Of a DNA stretch of 39,456 nt, positions 1 to 9,426 are shown in pieces. This stretch comes from an uncultured Gammaproteobacteria bacterium. GTDB lineage: Bacteria; Pseudomonadota; Gammaproteobacteria; PS1; Pseudothioglobaceae. The number at the start of each line of letters is the position of its first letter. Position 1 is the first letter of the stretch. The stretch spans positions 1-39,456 of the forward strand of contig CAJXHL010000007.1 of NCBI GenBank assembly GCA_913054335.1, written 5' to 3'. The translations under genes were made by a program, and so were the position numbers. Below the pieces are notes generated by a model. It had not been told where the DNA came from. It worked only from the letters and a program-made list of their open reading frames with translations, and ran no database searches.

Positions 1-366
1 GATCTTTATTTAGAAGATGTCCGAAGTTATCGTGAACAACAAATGCAAGACAGTGGCATTGATTGTCTTTTCCCGTGCTGGGGAATCAACACTACGGAGT
101 TTTCAAAATCAATTATTGATTTAGGCATTAAAGCCAAAATCAGCTGCCTAGACCCTCGTTTCTTAGATGATTCATTAGCAGGACACGAATACAACAAAGG
201 TTTCCTAGAAAAATTACCAATAACGGTTGACCCTTGCGGTGAAAATGGTGAATTTCATACTTTTGTTTATGACTCACCTTCCTTTGCAGAACCCATTCGA
301 ACCCAACAAGGCGTAACACTTAAGCGTGATGAATTTGTTTTTACCGATTGGGTGCAAAGAGATTAA
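1..366 (+). CDS. Diphthine-ammonia ligase (Dph6)/DUF71-family ATP-binding protein, 5' truncated by window
   Basis: Frame open from base 1 (DLYLEDVRSYREQQMQ...) with family-typical motifs LFPCWG and VDPCGENGEFHTFVYDSPSF...FVFTDW; the listed ORF start at 43 is internal. Confidence 0.85.
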   Translation, partial: DLYLEDVRSYREQQMQDSGIDCLFPCWGINTTEFSKSIIDLGIKAKISCLDPRFLDDSLAGHEYNKGFLEKLPITVDPCGENGEFHTFVYDSPSFAEPIRTQQGVTLKRDEFVFTDWVQRD

Positions 367-401
367 CCCTATAATAACAACCAAAAACGGAGCGATAGCA
401 G

Positions 402-992
402 ATGGATAATTCGTACAAAAAACGAATGCAAAAGAAAAAAGCCTATATAGACTCTAGGATAGAGGCCGCTAACATTGATAAAGGCATTATTGTCTTATTA
501 ACGGGCAATGGCAAGGGTAAGTCCTCATCAGCTATGGGTATGATTTGCCGAGCCTTGGGATATGACTTAAAGGTGGGCTTGGTGCGTTTTCTTAAAGGTG
601 CTCAAGACACCGGTGAAGACTTGTTTCTTAACAACCATCCAAATGTTACTACAGCCCTAATGGAAAGTGGGTTTACTTGGGACACTCAAGACAAAGAGAT
701 GGACATCCAAAAAGCACTTGAAACTTGGAAAAAAGCCAAAGTATTTCTTCAAGATCCAGCCATTGATTTAGTGGTGATTGATGAACTTACTTATATGATC
801 AATTACGGCTATCTTGATGAATTGTCAATCCTTAAACTGCTTATTAACCGTCCACAAAATCAACACGTTGTCATTACCGGTCGAGCGGCAAGTAAGGGCT
901 TAATCGAGGCCTCTGACACCGTCAGTGAAATCAAGGATGTTAAGCATGCCTTTAGAAATAACATAAGGGCACAAAAAGGCATTGATTATTAA
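402..992 (+). CDS. cobO: Cob(I)yrinic acid a,c-diamide adenosyltransferase (CobO/BtuR type)
   Basis: P-loop TGNGKGKSSSAMGM, VGLVRFLKGA, VVIDELTYMINYGYL, ITGRAASKGLIEASDTVSEI; typical length. Confidence 0.93.
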   Translation: MDNSYKKRMQKKKAYIDSRIEAANIDKGIIVLLTGNGKGKSSSAMGMICRALGYDLKVGLVRFLKGAQDTGEDLFLNNHPNVTTALMESGFTWDTQDKEMDIQKALETWKKAKVFLQDPAIDLVVIDELTYMINYGYLDELSILKLLINRPQNQHVVITGRAASKGLIEASDTVSEIKDVKHAFRNNIRAQKGIDY

Positions 993-1075
993 TTTTAACT
1001 CGAACCAAGATTAGGTTAAAAGTAAGCAGTGGGTGTTAGTTATTGGGACCTAGTTATAAAAATTTTTGATAGTTG

Positions 1076-2437
1076 CTAAGTGTTCTCAATCAAATAATCC
1101 AGGGCTTCAGATAAGCGATTGATAGCAACGATTTTTATTCCTTTTAGTGGTTTTTTTGGCGCATTAGCTTTGGGCATAATTGCTAGCTTAAAGCCCTGTT
1201 TTTGGGCCTCTGATAGTCTCTCTTGGGCGTTGTATACTGGTCTAACTTCGCCGGCAAGTCCAACCTCACCAAAAGCAATCCAATCCTTTGGAATCACTCG
1301 GTCACGAAGACTTGAAACAATCGCCAACATTACCACTAAATCGGAGGCTGTTTCGCTAACTTTAATACCGCCAACAACATTGATAAAAACATCCTGATCA
1401 AAAGTTACAACGCCGCCATGTTTGTGGAGAATGGCCAGCTGTAATGAAAGTCGGTTCTGATCCATACCAACACAAATTCTCTTTGGTGCGCCGTTTGCCT
1501 GATCCACTAATGCCTGTACTTCAATTAATAAGGGTCTGGTTGCTTCTCGGGTTACCATCACCATGGAGCCGGGTGCGGATAAGTTTTCATTGGAAAGGAA
1601 GATAGCGGAGGGGTTGGTAATTTGTTGTAAGCCCTTTTTACTCATTGCGAAGACGCTGATTTCATTAACTGCACCAAAGCGATTTTTAACCGCCCTGATG
1701 ATTCTGTAACGACCGCCAGCATCCCCTTCAAAGTAAAGCACGCTATCAACCATATGTTCTAAGATTCTTGGTCCTGCCAAAGAGCCGCCCTTAGTCACAT
1801 GGCCAATCATCAGTATGATGGTGTTTGTTTGTTTTGCGTATTGAGTCAGCTGCGCTGCACAATCTCTCACTTGGGTAACAGAGCCGGGTACGGAAGTCGA
1901 GGTGTCACTCACCAATGTTTGAATAGAGTCAATAACAATGACTTTTGGGTTCAGGTTTTTTGCTGTCTTAAGTATCTTTTCAAGGTAGGTTTCACTCAGT
2001 ATTTGGACATCTGCATCAATGCCGAGTCGAATGGCTCGGTCGCTAATTTGTTGTGCTGACTCTTCACCACTGACATAAAGTGTATTTTCGAAGGAATTAA
2101 TAGAGGCCAAAGCCTGAAGAATCAATGTTGATTTACCAATTCCAGGATCACCACCGATAAGCACCACAGAACCCTCAACCAAGCCACCACCCAAAGTGCG
2201 ATCTAGTTCGCTAAGGCCGGTTGAAAGTCTGATATTTGCCTGGGTTTTGACTTTATTAAGTGATTGTACTTTTGAAGGGGGAAGGTCTTTCAAGCTTTCA
2301 GATAGAATTGCCTTTGATGGCGTTACAAACACCTCTTCCAAAGTGTTCCATTCTTTACACTCTAAGCACTGCCCTGCCCATTGATAATGGGTTGCACCAC
2401 AATTGGCACATACAAATTCTACTTTTGTTTTAGCCAT
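1076..2437 (-). CDS. radA: DNA repair protein RadA
   Basis: N-terminal CxxC zinc finger (CANCGATHYQWAGQCLECKEWNT), Walker A GGDPGIGKSTL, KNRFG motif, Lon-like C-terminus. Confidence 0.97.
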   Translation of the reverse strand: MAKTKVEFVCANCGATHYQWAGQCLECKEWNTLEEVFVTPSKAILSESLKDLPPSKVQSLNKVKTQANIRLSTGLSELDRTLGGGLVEGSVVLIGGDPGIGKSTLILQALASINSFENTLYVSGEESAQQISDRAIRLGIDADVQILSETYLEKILKTAKNLNPKVIVIDSIQTLVSDTSTSVPGSVTQVRDCAAQLTQYAKQTNTIILMIGHVTKGGSLAGPRILEHMVDSVLYFEGDAGGRYRIIRAVKNRFGAVNEISVFAMSKKGLQQITNPSAIFLSNENLSAPGSMVMVTREATRPLLIEVQALVDQANGAPKRICVGMDQNRLSLQLAILHKHGGVVTFDQDVFINVVGGIKVSETASDLVVMLAIVSSLRDRVIPKDWIAFGEVGLAGEVRPVYNAQERLSEAQKQGFKLAIMPKANAPKKPLKGIKIVAINRLSEALDYLIENT

Positions 2438-2516
2438 GGTACTTAAAGGTGTTTATTGATAAAAATTAGCGAAAGAAGCATAACAAAGCATTATGCCCAT
2501 CTGGACAACCCAAGGG

Positions 2517-2969
2517 TTACTTTTTCATTAATTTATCAATTTCACTTTTGAAAGCCTCAATGTCTTGAAATTGACGATAAACTGAGGCGAAGCGGATATA
2601 GGCAACCTCGTCAAGGGCTTGAAGCTCTTCCATGACCCATTCGCCAATCAATGATGAATGAACTTCGCGGTCGTTTTGCGCCATCAGGCGGCGTTCAATT
2701 TTTTGAATCGCCGTCTCAATTTTGGCAGTTTCAACGGGTCTTTTTTCTAAAGCCTTGAGCAAGCCAGCGCGCAATTTTTCTTCGCTAAAAGATTGTCTTG
2801 AATCATCACTTTTGATTAAGCGAGGGAGGTTTAAATCAACGGTTTCTCGGGTGGAGTGCCTCTCACCGCAGGAAAGACACTCTCGACGACGACGCACTTG
2901 TGAGCCATCATCGAGAAGTCGCGTATCCAGTACTTTTGTATCATCAGATTGACAAAATGGACAGCGCAT
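2517..2969 (-). CDS. nrdR: Transcriptional repressor NrdR
   Basis: MRCPFCQSDDTKVLDTRLLDDGSQVRRRRECLSCGERHSTRE zinc finger plus ATP-cone. Confidence 0.97.
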   Translation of the reverse strand: MRCPFCQSDDTKVLDTRLLDDGSQVRRRRECLSCGERHSTRETVDLNLPRLIKSDDSRQSFSEEKLRAGLLKALEKRPVETAKIETAIQKIERRLMAQNDREVHSSLIGEWVMEELQALDEVAYIRFASVYRQFQDIEAFKSEIDKLMKK

Positions 2970-2974
2970 TTCTA

Positions 2975-3246
2975 GAGACCTTTATACAGCCAAACTTGGC
3001 GTCTGCTGAGTGTAGAAAATAAAGAAAAAACAAATAAGAATTTGAAATTAATAGTTTGTGCTATTGATGAGATTAATTCTTTGTTTTTTATCATTTGATG
3101 CCTCAGCCTTACAGGATAAGGTAATTTTATCATTTATTTTTGTTATTTCTTTTTGCTTTATCAATAAGTAGAGCTTCAAAGAAATGCCTTAATAAATAGT
3201 TAAAATTACCATTATCAGACCCAAGTTTGGCTATACAAAGGCCTCT
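2975..3246. mobile_element. Candidate MITE-like element with about 30-bp imperfect terminal inverted repeats
   Basis: Left end AGAGACCTTTATACAGCCAAACTTGGCGTCTG (2975-3006); reverse complement of right end AGAGGCCTTTGTATAGCCAAACTTGGGTCTG (3216-3246). Inner inverted repeat GATAAGGTAATTTTA (3115-3129) / TAAAATTACCATTATC (3201-3216). No ORF; no clear target-site duplication. Confidence 0.4.
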
Positions 3247-3255
3247 TTGTCTCTC

Positions 3256-4509
3256 TTATTTATACACAGGGTGTCCTGCACAAAGCACCTCAACCTTAGA
3301 TCTAACTTCATCAATCACCGCAGGGTTTTCGATATCGTCACAGATATCACAAATCCAAGTCGCAAGATCACGACAATCAGATTCGCCAAAGCCTCTTGTT
3401 GTCGCTGCTGGCGTACCAACACGTATACCACTAGTAATAAAAGGTGATTGTGGATCGTTTGGTACAGCATTTTTGTTTACTGTAATGTGTGCAGAACCTA
3501 GAGCTGCATCAACGGCTTTGCCCGTTAGGCCTTGTGAGATAAAACTTACTAGGAATAAGTGATCATCTGTGCCGCCAGAAACAACATCGTAGCCACGAGA
3601 AATAAAAGTTTCAGCCATTGCTTGCGCGTTAATAACCACTTGCGTTTGGTAAGCTTTAAAGTCTTCGCCTAATGCCTCTTTAAAAGCAACCGCTTTAGCA
3701 GCAATAACGTGCATTAGTGGGCCGCCCTGAATGCCTGGGAAAATAGCTGCATTCAGCTTCTTTTCAATTTCTTCATTGGCTCTCGCAAGAATCAAGCCGC
3801 CTCTTGGTCCTCTTAATGTTTTATGGGTTGTTGTTGTTACAACATCAGCAACAGCCATTGGTGATGGGTATAAGCCTGTTGCAACTAAACCTGCAACGTG
3901 TGCCATATCAACAAATAGGTAAGCACCCACTTGATCAGCAATTTCTCTAAAACGGTTCCAATCAATAATGCGAGAGTATGCTGAAAAACCAGCAATAATC
4001 ATTTTTGGCTTGTGTTCATTAGCTAGGCGTTCAACTTCATCGTAGTCAATTTCACCAGTCTCAGCCTTTAAACCATATTGAATTGCGTTAAAGTTTTTGC
4101 CGGAGAATGAAGGTTTAGCGCCGTGTGTTAAATGACCGCCGTGAGCCAAGCTCATGCCAAGAATTGTGTCACCTGGCACCAATAGAGCTTGAAAAACAGC
4201 AGCGTTTGCCTGAGAACCTGAATGGGGTTGAACGTTGGCATAATCTGCGCCAAAAAGTTCTTTTGCGCGATCAATCGCTAATTGCTCTACAACGTCTACA
4301 TGCTCGCAACCACCGTAGTAGCGCTTGTAAGGATAGCCCTCGGCATATTTGTTGGTCAGTTGTGAGCCTTGAGCCTCCATGACTGCGGGTGATGTGTAAT
4401 TTTCAGAAGCAATTAACTCAATGTGTGCCTCTTGGCGAGCTACTTCAGCATTAACTGCATTAGCAATATCAACATCAACTACAGACAAAGTTTGGGATTT
4501 ATCGAACAT
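3256..4509 (-). CDS. glyA: Serine hydroxymethyltransferase
   Basis: Full-length GlyA motifs ([45 protein letters not shown]). Confidence 0.98.
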   Translation of the reverse strand: MFDKSQTLSVVDVDIANAVNAEVARQEAHIELIASENYTSPAVMEAQGSQLTNKYAEGYPYKRYYGGCEHVDVVEQLAIDRAKELFGADYANVQPHSGSQANAAVFQALLVPGDTILGMSLAHGGHLTHGAKPSFSGKNFNAIQYGLKAETGEIDYDEVERLANEHKPKMIIAGFSAYSRIIDWNRFREIADQVGAYLFVDMAHVAGLVATGLYPSPMAVADVVTTTTHKTLRGPRGGLILARANEEIEKKLNAAIFPGIQGGPLMHVIAAKAVAFKEALGEDFKAYQTQVVINAQAMAETFISRGYDVVSGGTDDHLFLVSFISQGLTGKAVDAALGSAHITVNKNAVPNDPQSPFITSGIRVGTPAATTRGFGESDCRDLATWICDICDDIENPAVIDEVRSKVEVLCAGHPVYK

Positions 4510-4778
4510 ACTCTTCTCCTATATTAGTAAAGACAGAAGTGAAATATTTTAACCGATAATGCGCTATACGCCAACTTTACAATATTAAAATTATCGATTT
4601 ACAGAAACAAAAACACTTAATAACCTTTAATATACCTCAATTAAATTTAACTATTTCTGCTCATAAAGCGTTTGATTAGGATTATTTCCTGATTTGTCTT
4701 TATATTTGTAGAATTTTGTCATTTATTTCATATGGTAAAGTAAAATTTAGCTTTTTGTAAAACTCTACTCACATAAGT

Positions 4779-6050
4779 ATGAAAGTATTGATTTTAGGCG
4801 GCGGTGTTATCGGCACCACTTCAGCATATTTTCTGGCCAAACAAGGCCATGATGTCACTGTTGTTGAGCGCCAAGAAAATGTAGCACTGGAAACAAGTCA
4901 TGCAAATGCCGGTCAAATTTCCTACTCATATTCCTCGCCTTGGGCTGCGCCAGGTATTCCATTAAAGGCGATCAAGTGGCTTTTAAGTAAGCACTCACCA
5001 CTTGTAATTAACCCACGAGTAAGCACCGAGACGCTCAAATTTGCCTACAGAATGCTGAAAAACTGTAATCACAACAGTTACAACATTAATAAAGGCCGCA
5101 TGCTGAGAATTTCCAATTACGCCAAAGAGTGTCTGAGTGAAATCGAGCAAGACACCAAAATAGAGTACGAGCAAAGAAAAAAAGGCTTTCTACAAATTCT
5201 AAGAACAGATAGGCAGGTGCTAGATACAAAAAAAGATATTGCAGTACTAGAACAATTTGGCACCAAGTACAAGGTTTTAGACGTTGATGGTTGCCTTGCG
5301 GTAGAGCCTGCATTAAAACATGTCGAACATAATATTGCAGGTGGCCTTCAATTTGAAGATGATGCCACTGGTAACTGCTTTAAGTTTACCAACGAGTTGC
5401 AAAAAAAATGCCTTGAACTGGGTGTTAATTTTGAATTCAATGTTACGGCTAGTGCGCTTAAAGTCGAGAACGGCAAAGTGAGTGCTGTTAAAACATGCAA
5501 GGGTGACTTGATGGCCGATAAGTTTGTTGTTGCTATGGGCAGCTATTCTGCACAATTGCTACGACCTGTTGGTATCGATATTCCGGTTTACCCAGTAAAG
5601 GGTTATTCAATCACTGTGCCGATACTGAACGACGAAGATGCTCCTCAATCCACTGTTATGGATGAAACTTACAAGGTAGCCATTACTCGCCTTGGAAATA
5701 ATGTTCGAGCGGCGGGTACGGCTGAACTAATAGGCTATAACTTGACCCTTAGTGAAAAATCACGTGCCACAGTTCGCCACTCTGTTGAGAGCTTATTTCC
5801 ACACGCAGCTGACATGAGTGATGATCACTTTTGGACAGGTCTAAGACCAATGACACCTGACGGTACTCCTGTTATCGGTAAAACGCCAATTTCCAATTTA
5901 TTTATCAATACAGGTCATGGCACACTTGGCTGGACCATGTCGACTGGCTCAGGAAAGTTAATTGCCGATATAGTCTCTGGAAATGAGACAGCAATATCAC
6001 TGGATGGCTTAGAGATGAGTAGATACCCATACGCCGATAAGGTCACTTAA
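4779..6050 (+). CDS. dadA: D-amino acid dehydrogenase small subunit-like FAD oxidoreductase
   Basis: N-terminal MKVLILGGGVIGTTSAYFLAKQGHDVTVVER, SHANAGQISYSYSSPWAAPG, C-terminal WTGLRPMTPDGTPVIG...GHGTLGWTMSTGSGK. Confidence 0.93.
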   Translation: MKVLILGGGVIGTTSAYFLAKQGHDVTVVERQENVALETSHANAGQISYSYSSPWAAPGIPLKAIKWLLSKHSPLVINPRVSTETLKFAYRMLKNCNHNSYNINKGRMLRISNYAKECLSEIEQDTKIEYEQRKKGFLQILRTDRQVLDTKKDIAVLEQFGTKYKVLDVDGCLAVEPALKHVEHNIAGGLQFEDDATGNCFKFTNELQKKCLELGVNFEFNVTASALKVENGKVSAVKTCKGDLMADKFVVAMGSYSAQLLRPVGIDIPVYPVKGYSITVPILNDEDAPQSTVMDETYKVAITRLGNNVRAAGTAELIGYNLTLSEKSRATVRHSVESLFPHAADMSDDHFWTGLRPMTPDGTPVIGKTPISNLFINTGHGTLGWTMSTGSGKLIADIVSGNETAISLDGLEMSRYPYADKVT

Positions 6051-6054
6051 ATCT

Positions 6055-7134
6055 ATGGCCAGAACCTGCATTGCAAGCATCAACCTCAAAGCAGTTAAAA
6101 GCAACTATTTATACGCAAAATCGTTGGCACCTAACTCTAAAGCTATCGCGATTGTTAAGGCCGACGCTTACGGTCATGGTGCAATTGAAGTCGCTGCCTA
6201 CCTAGAAGAAACTGTTGATGCTTTTGGTGTGGCTTGCATTGAAGAGGCCGTCGAATTACGTGAAGCGGGACTCGAGAAAAAGCCCATTTTGTTGCTCGAA
6301 GGGATGTTTGAATCTTCAGAGATTGAGTTGCTTGAAAAGCACGAATTAATGCCGGTCATTGGGAGTACTGCTCAATTGCAATGGATTCTGAATGCAGAAC
6401 TAACCAAGCCAATTAAAGTTTTTTTAAAATACGATTCAGGAATGAGCCGCTTGGGTTTTCATGAAACAGAATTTAAACAAGCTCTTCATGTCCTCGAGTC
6501 AAATAGTAAGATCGCGGAAATTGTGCTGATGACACATTTCTCCAAAGCTGATGAGCCCTATGATATTTTCACTCAAAATCAAATAGACAATTTTAATAGA
6601 ATTGCAAAAGAAACTGGCCACCCCTCTTCTGTAGCAAACTCTGCGGGTATTGTTGCTTGGCGAAATTCTCATAAACAATATAATCGTCCAGGCATTATGC
6701 TCTACGGCTCTTCCCCTTTTAGCGAAGCAAGATATCAAAAAAATTTAGTCCCAGCAATGACGCTATCGTCTGCCTTAATTTCAATTAAAGACTTTAAAAA
6801 AGGGCAAGGCATTGGTTATGGCTCGCGCTTTATTTGTGAGCATGACATGCAAATTGGCGTGGTTGCCGTTGGTTATGCAGATGGCTACTCACGACATGCA
6901 AAAGACGGCACGCCAGTCTTTATTAATGGCACAAGAGCAACAATAGCTGGCAGAGTATCAATGGACATGACAACCATCAACTTGACAGGGGTTCCCAATC
7001 CAAAAATTGGTGACCGAGTCGAAATGTTTGGTGAAAATATAGGCATTAATGAAGTCGCTGAGTTTTCAAATACCATCTCTTATGAAATTCTTAGTAAAAT
7101 CACAAAACGCGTTTACAAACAATATCAAAAATAA
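6055..7134 (+). CDS. alr: Alanine racemase
   Basis: PLP lysine motif AIVKADAYGHG, GIMLYG, VGYADGYSR, RVSMDM; 4 bp after dadA. Confidence 0.96.
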   Translation: MARTCIASINLKAVKSNYLYAKSLAPNSKAIAIVKADAYGHGAIEVAAYLEETVDAFGVACIEEAVELREAGLEKKPILLLEGMFESSEIELLEKHELMPVIGSTAQLQWILNAELTKPIKVFLKYDSGMSRLGFHETEFKQALHVLESNSKIAEIVLMTHFSKADEPYDIFTQNQIDNFNRIAKETGHPSSVANSAGIVAWRNSHKQYNRPGIMLYGSSPFSEARYQKNLVPAMTLSSALISIKDFKKGQGIGYGSRFICEHDMQIGVVAVGYADGYSRHAKDGTPVFINGTRATIAGRVSMDMTTINLTGVPNPKIGDRVEMFGENIGINEVAEFSNTISYEILSKITKRVYKQYQK

Positions 7135-7148
7135 CCAGCTTAATTATT

Positions 7149-7502
7149 ATGAAAATTTCCCGATTTGAAACAAACGACCGCATGAGCCGCGCTGTTATAC
7201 ACAACAACACCTTATACCTTTGTGGCCAAGTTGCAACTGACGCAACAACAGACATTAGTGAACAAACTCAAACAATGTTGGATAAAGTAGGGGCTTTATT
7301 AAACAAATATAATAGCTCTAAAGAACATATGCTTTCTGCAACTATTTACCTCAAATCAATGTCTGACTTTAGCTCTATGAATGCCATCTGGGAGGCGTGG
7401 GTGCCCACCGATCATGCCCCAGCTAGAGCTTGCGTTAGCGCCTCAATGGCTAGAGAAGATCTGTTGGTGGAAATCTCTGTTGTGGCAGCGATTAACGCCT
7501 AG
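7149..7502 (+). CDS. RidA/YjgF/YER057c-family protein
   Basis: LYLCGQVATDATTDISEQTQTMLDKVGALL, ACVSASMAREDLLVEISVVA; follows alr. Confidence 0.88.
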   Translation: MKISRFETNDRMSRAVIHNNTLYLCGQVATDATTDISEQTQTMLDKVGALLNKYNSSKEHMLSATIYLKSMSDFSSMNAIWEAWVPTDHAPARACVSASMAREDLLVEISVVAAINA

Positions 7503-8632
7503 CTAGCCAAGCGACTTGACAACTGCTTTTCTAATACTCGGTATAAAATTCTAGGACCATCGGCATCAATATAACATCCTTGCAGATGGCGCTCGCCTTC
7601 GCTTGTACAAAAACCAGTTCTACCATGAAGCACCCTGTTGTTATCAAACATCATTAGCTCGCCAGCTTGCAAACGAAACTGAATTTCAAACCCAGGGTCC
7701 GAAAGTAACTCACCCAAACGCTTTCTTGCTTTATGGTATTTCTTCGTCTTTTCTTCACTCATCAGAGGAATGTAATCCAACCGAGGTGAATAATGAATTT
7801 CACAAACATCGCCATGATTATCAAGACTAATCAGTGTTCTTTCTTTCTTGATAATAGCATTATGATCAATAAATTCAAAATACGTGGGCACAGTGCTTAG
7901 CAGTTGGAAATACTCTTCTGACTCTCTTCGCAATTTCTCACATACCGCAAAGCCATCCACCAGCGTCGAACGGCCACCCTCACCTACATCGTTAATTAAG
8001 CTATGTAGTAATTGAATCCCAGGCACTGGTTGACGGTAAGGATTGTCTGTATGAGGATCAAGAGGCGCAGAAGAGTATGCCAAATCATTAGCGTCCTTCT
8101 TAGAATAGACCTCAAAATATTGACCAAAATTGGTCGTTCTAATATGGCCAAATTTTGAAGCGACCTCGATTATTGCATCTTTTTCAGCAGGAACGTCCGT
8201 TAACAACACGTAACCGTGTGTCAAATATTGGTGTATCACTGAATGCAGATATACCTCGTCACTGATTATTTGGTTCCACGAAAAATAAATTTTCTCATCG
8301 GATGCATCCCACTGAATAGGTTCAGGGATACAGTCTTTAGCAAACAACTCAGTTCGCAAATGATCAAGTTCAAGCGTCTCACTATGGTTGTCGTTAAACG
8401 TTAGACTCACTGTTTGATCATCATTAATCTTCACACCAACCAAGGCTAAGTCATCACTCAGGTGGTGAGGGTTAAACAATCGCTGACTCGAGCGCCGATC
8501 AAAAATTGATTCATGGCGGCAGCGCTCCATTAACCAAAGTGCAGGCAGTATCGTTTCCTCACCGTTAATGAGTGTTGTTAGTTGATTATTGTTATTGACT
8601 CGAAACATTATCAGACCCTTCGTAATAGACAA
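7499..8632 (-). CDS. Gamma-butyrobetaine hydroxylase/TauD-superfamily Fe(II)/2OG dioxygenase (stand-alone paralogue)
   Basis: GBBH-like N-terminal domain, HTDNPYRQPVPGIQLLH with Fe-binding HxD, distal His in MFDNNRVLHGRTGF. Actual start may be the internal MFRVNN. Confidence 0.85.
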   Translation of the reverse strand: MSITKGLIMFRVNNNNQLTTLINGEETILPALWLMERCRHESIFDRRSSQRLFNPHHLSDDLALVGVKINDDQTVSLTFNDNHSETLELDHLRTELFAKDCIPEPIQWDASDEKIYFSWNQIISDEVYLHSVIHQYLTHGYVLLTDVPAEKDAIIEVASKFGHIRTTNFGQYFEVYSKKDANDLAYSSAPLDPHTDNPYRQPVPGIQLLHSLINDVGEGGRSTLVDGFAVCEKLRRESEEYFQLLSTVPTYFEFIDHNAIIKKERTLISLDNHGDVCEIHYSPRLDYIPLMSEEKTKKYHKARKRLGELLSDPGFEIQFRLQAGELMMFDNNRVLHGRTGFCTSEGERHLQGCYIDADGPRILYRVLEKQLSSRLAS

Positions 8633-8782
8633 AAAATTCGCATTTTATGCATCCTCAAGACGTTTGTCTAATCGAATATTCAATAGCTGTTATTTGATTA
8701 TTTAATCTAAATTTATATCAATTTTTATAGAATATCTAAGCCTAATTCCAATGTTATAATTTATCCCTACTTAGAGAATCTT

Positions 8783-9397
8783 ATGCCAGCAGAAATACGT
8801 AAAACACTACTCCACGTTGAAGAAACTTTTATTGAAGGCAGCAAAACAGCGGCCACCCCTTTAACTCTAATTGCAGCTATTGCAGTTGTCAAAAACCCTT
8901 GGCTTGCAAAAGATGGCAATGATGTTTTTGTTCAAGACCTAAAACCCGGTATTCATGACGTGGCGCCAGGTTTAGGAAAAATGTTGAGTGATATGGTAAT
9001 AAACCAAGCAGGTTCAGGCGAGGTAATCGAAGGCTATGGCAAATCAGCCGTGGTTGGCTTGCGAGGCGAAATCGAGCATGCTTCCGCACTTATTCATACA
9101 CTACGCTTTGGTAATTTTTATCGTGAAGCAGTTGGTGCCAAGTCCTACTTGTCGTTCTGCAATACACGTGCTGGTGCTAATGCGCCTATCCTCATTCCAT
9201 TAATGGACAAAAACGATGCCGGGCGTCGCTCGCATTATTTAACCATTCAGCTGGCTATTCCTGACGCACCAGCTGATGATGAAATTGTCGTCGCCTTAGG
9301 CGCTTCTATTGGCGGCAGACCACATCACCGCATCGGTGATCGCTACCAAGATCTCAAAGACTTGGGTCACGATGTTGATAACCCTGCTAGTGTCTAG
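8783..9397 (+). CDS. Amino acid synthesis family protein (DUF1185-like)
   Basis: Overall match by eye to the family (IRKTLLHVEETFIEGG-like N-terminus, AVVGLRGEIEHASALIHTLRFGN, GRRSHYLTIQLAIPDAPADDEIVVALGAS.GGRPHHRIGDR). Confidence 0.7.
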   Translation: MPAEIRKTLLHVEETFIEGSKTAATPLTLIAAIAVVKNPWLAKDGNDVFVQDLKPGIHDVAPGLGKMLSDMVINQAGSGEVIEGYGKSAVVGLRGEIEHASALIHTLRFGNFYREAVGAKSYLSFCNTRAGANAPILIPLMDKNDAGRRSHYLTIQLAIPDAPADDEIVVALGASIGGRPHHRIGDRYQDLKDLGHDVDNPASV

Positions 9398-9426
9398 TGG
9401 ATTTGAAAGTTCGCTCGCCTTAAAAA

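Noticed and set aside
1119-1397. Plus-strand ORF (92 aa) inside radA
   Set aside because: Antisense to a clearly conserved radA; no RBS or recognisable domain. The other antisense ORFs inside glyA, xsc, ald, tpa, umuC and creC were rejected for the same reason.
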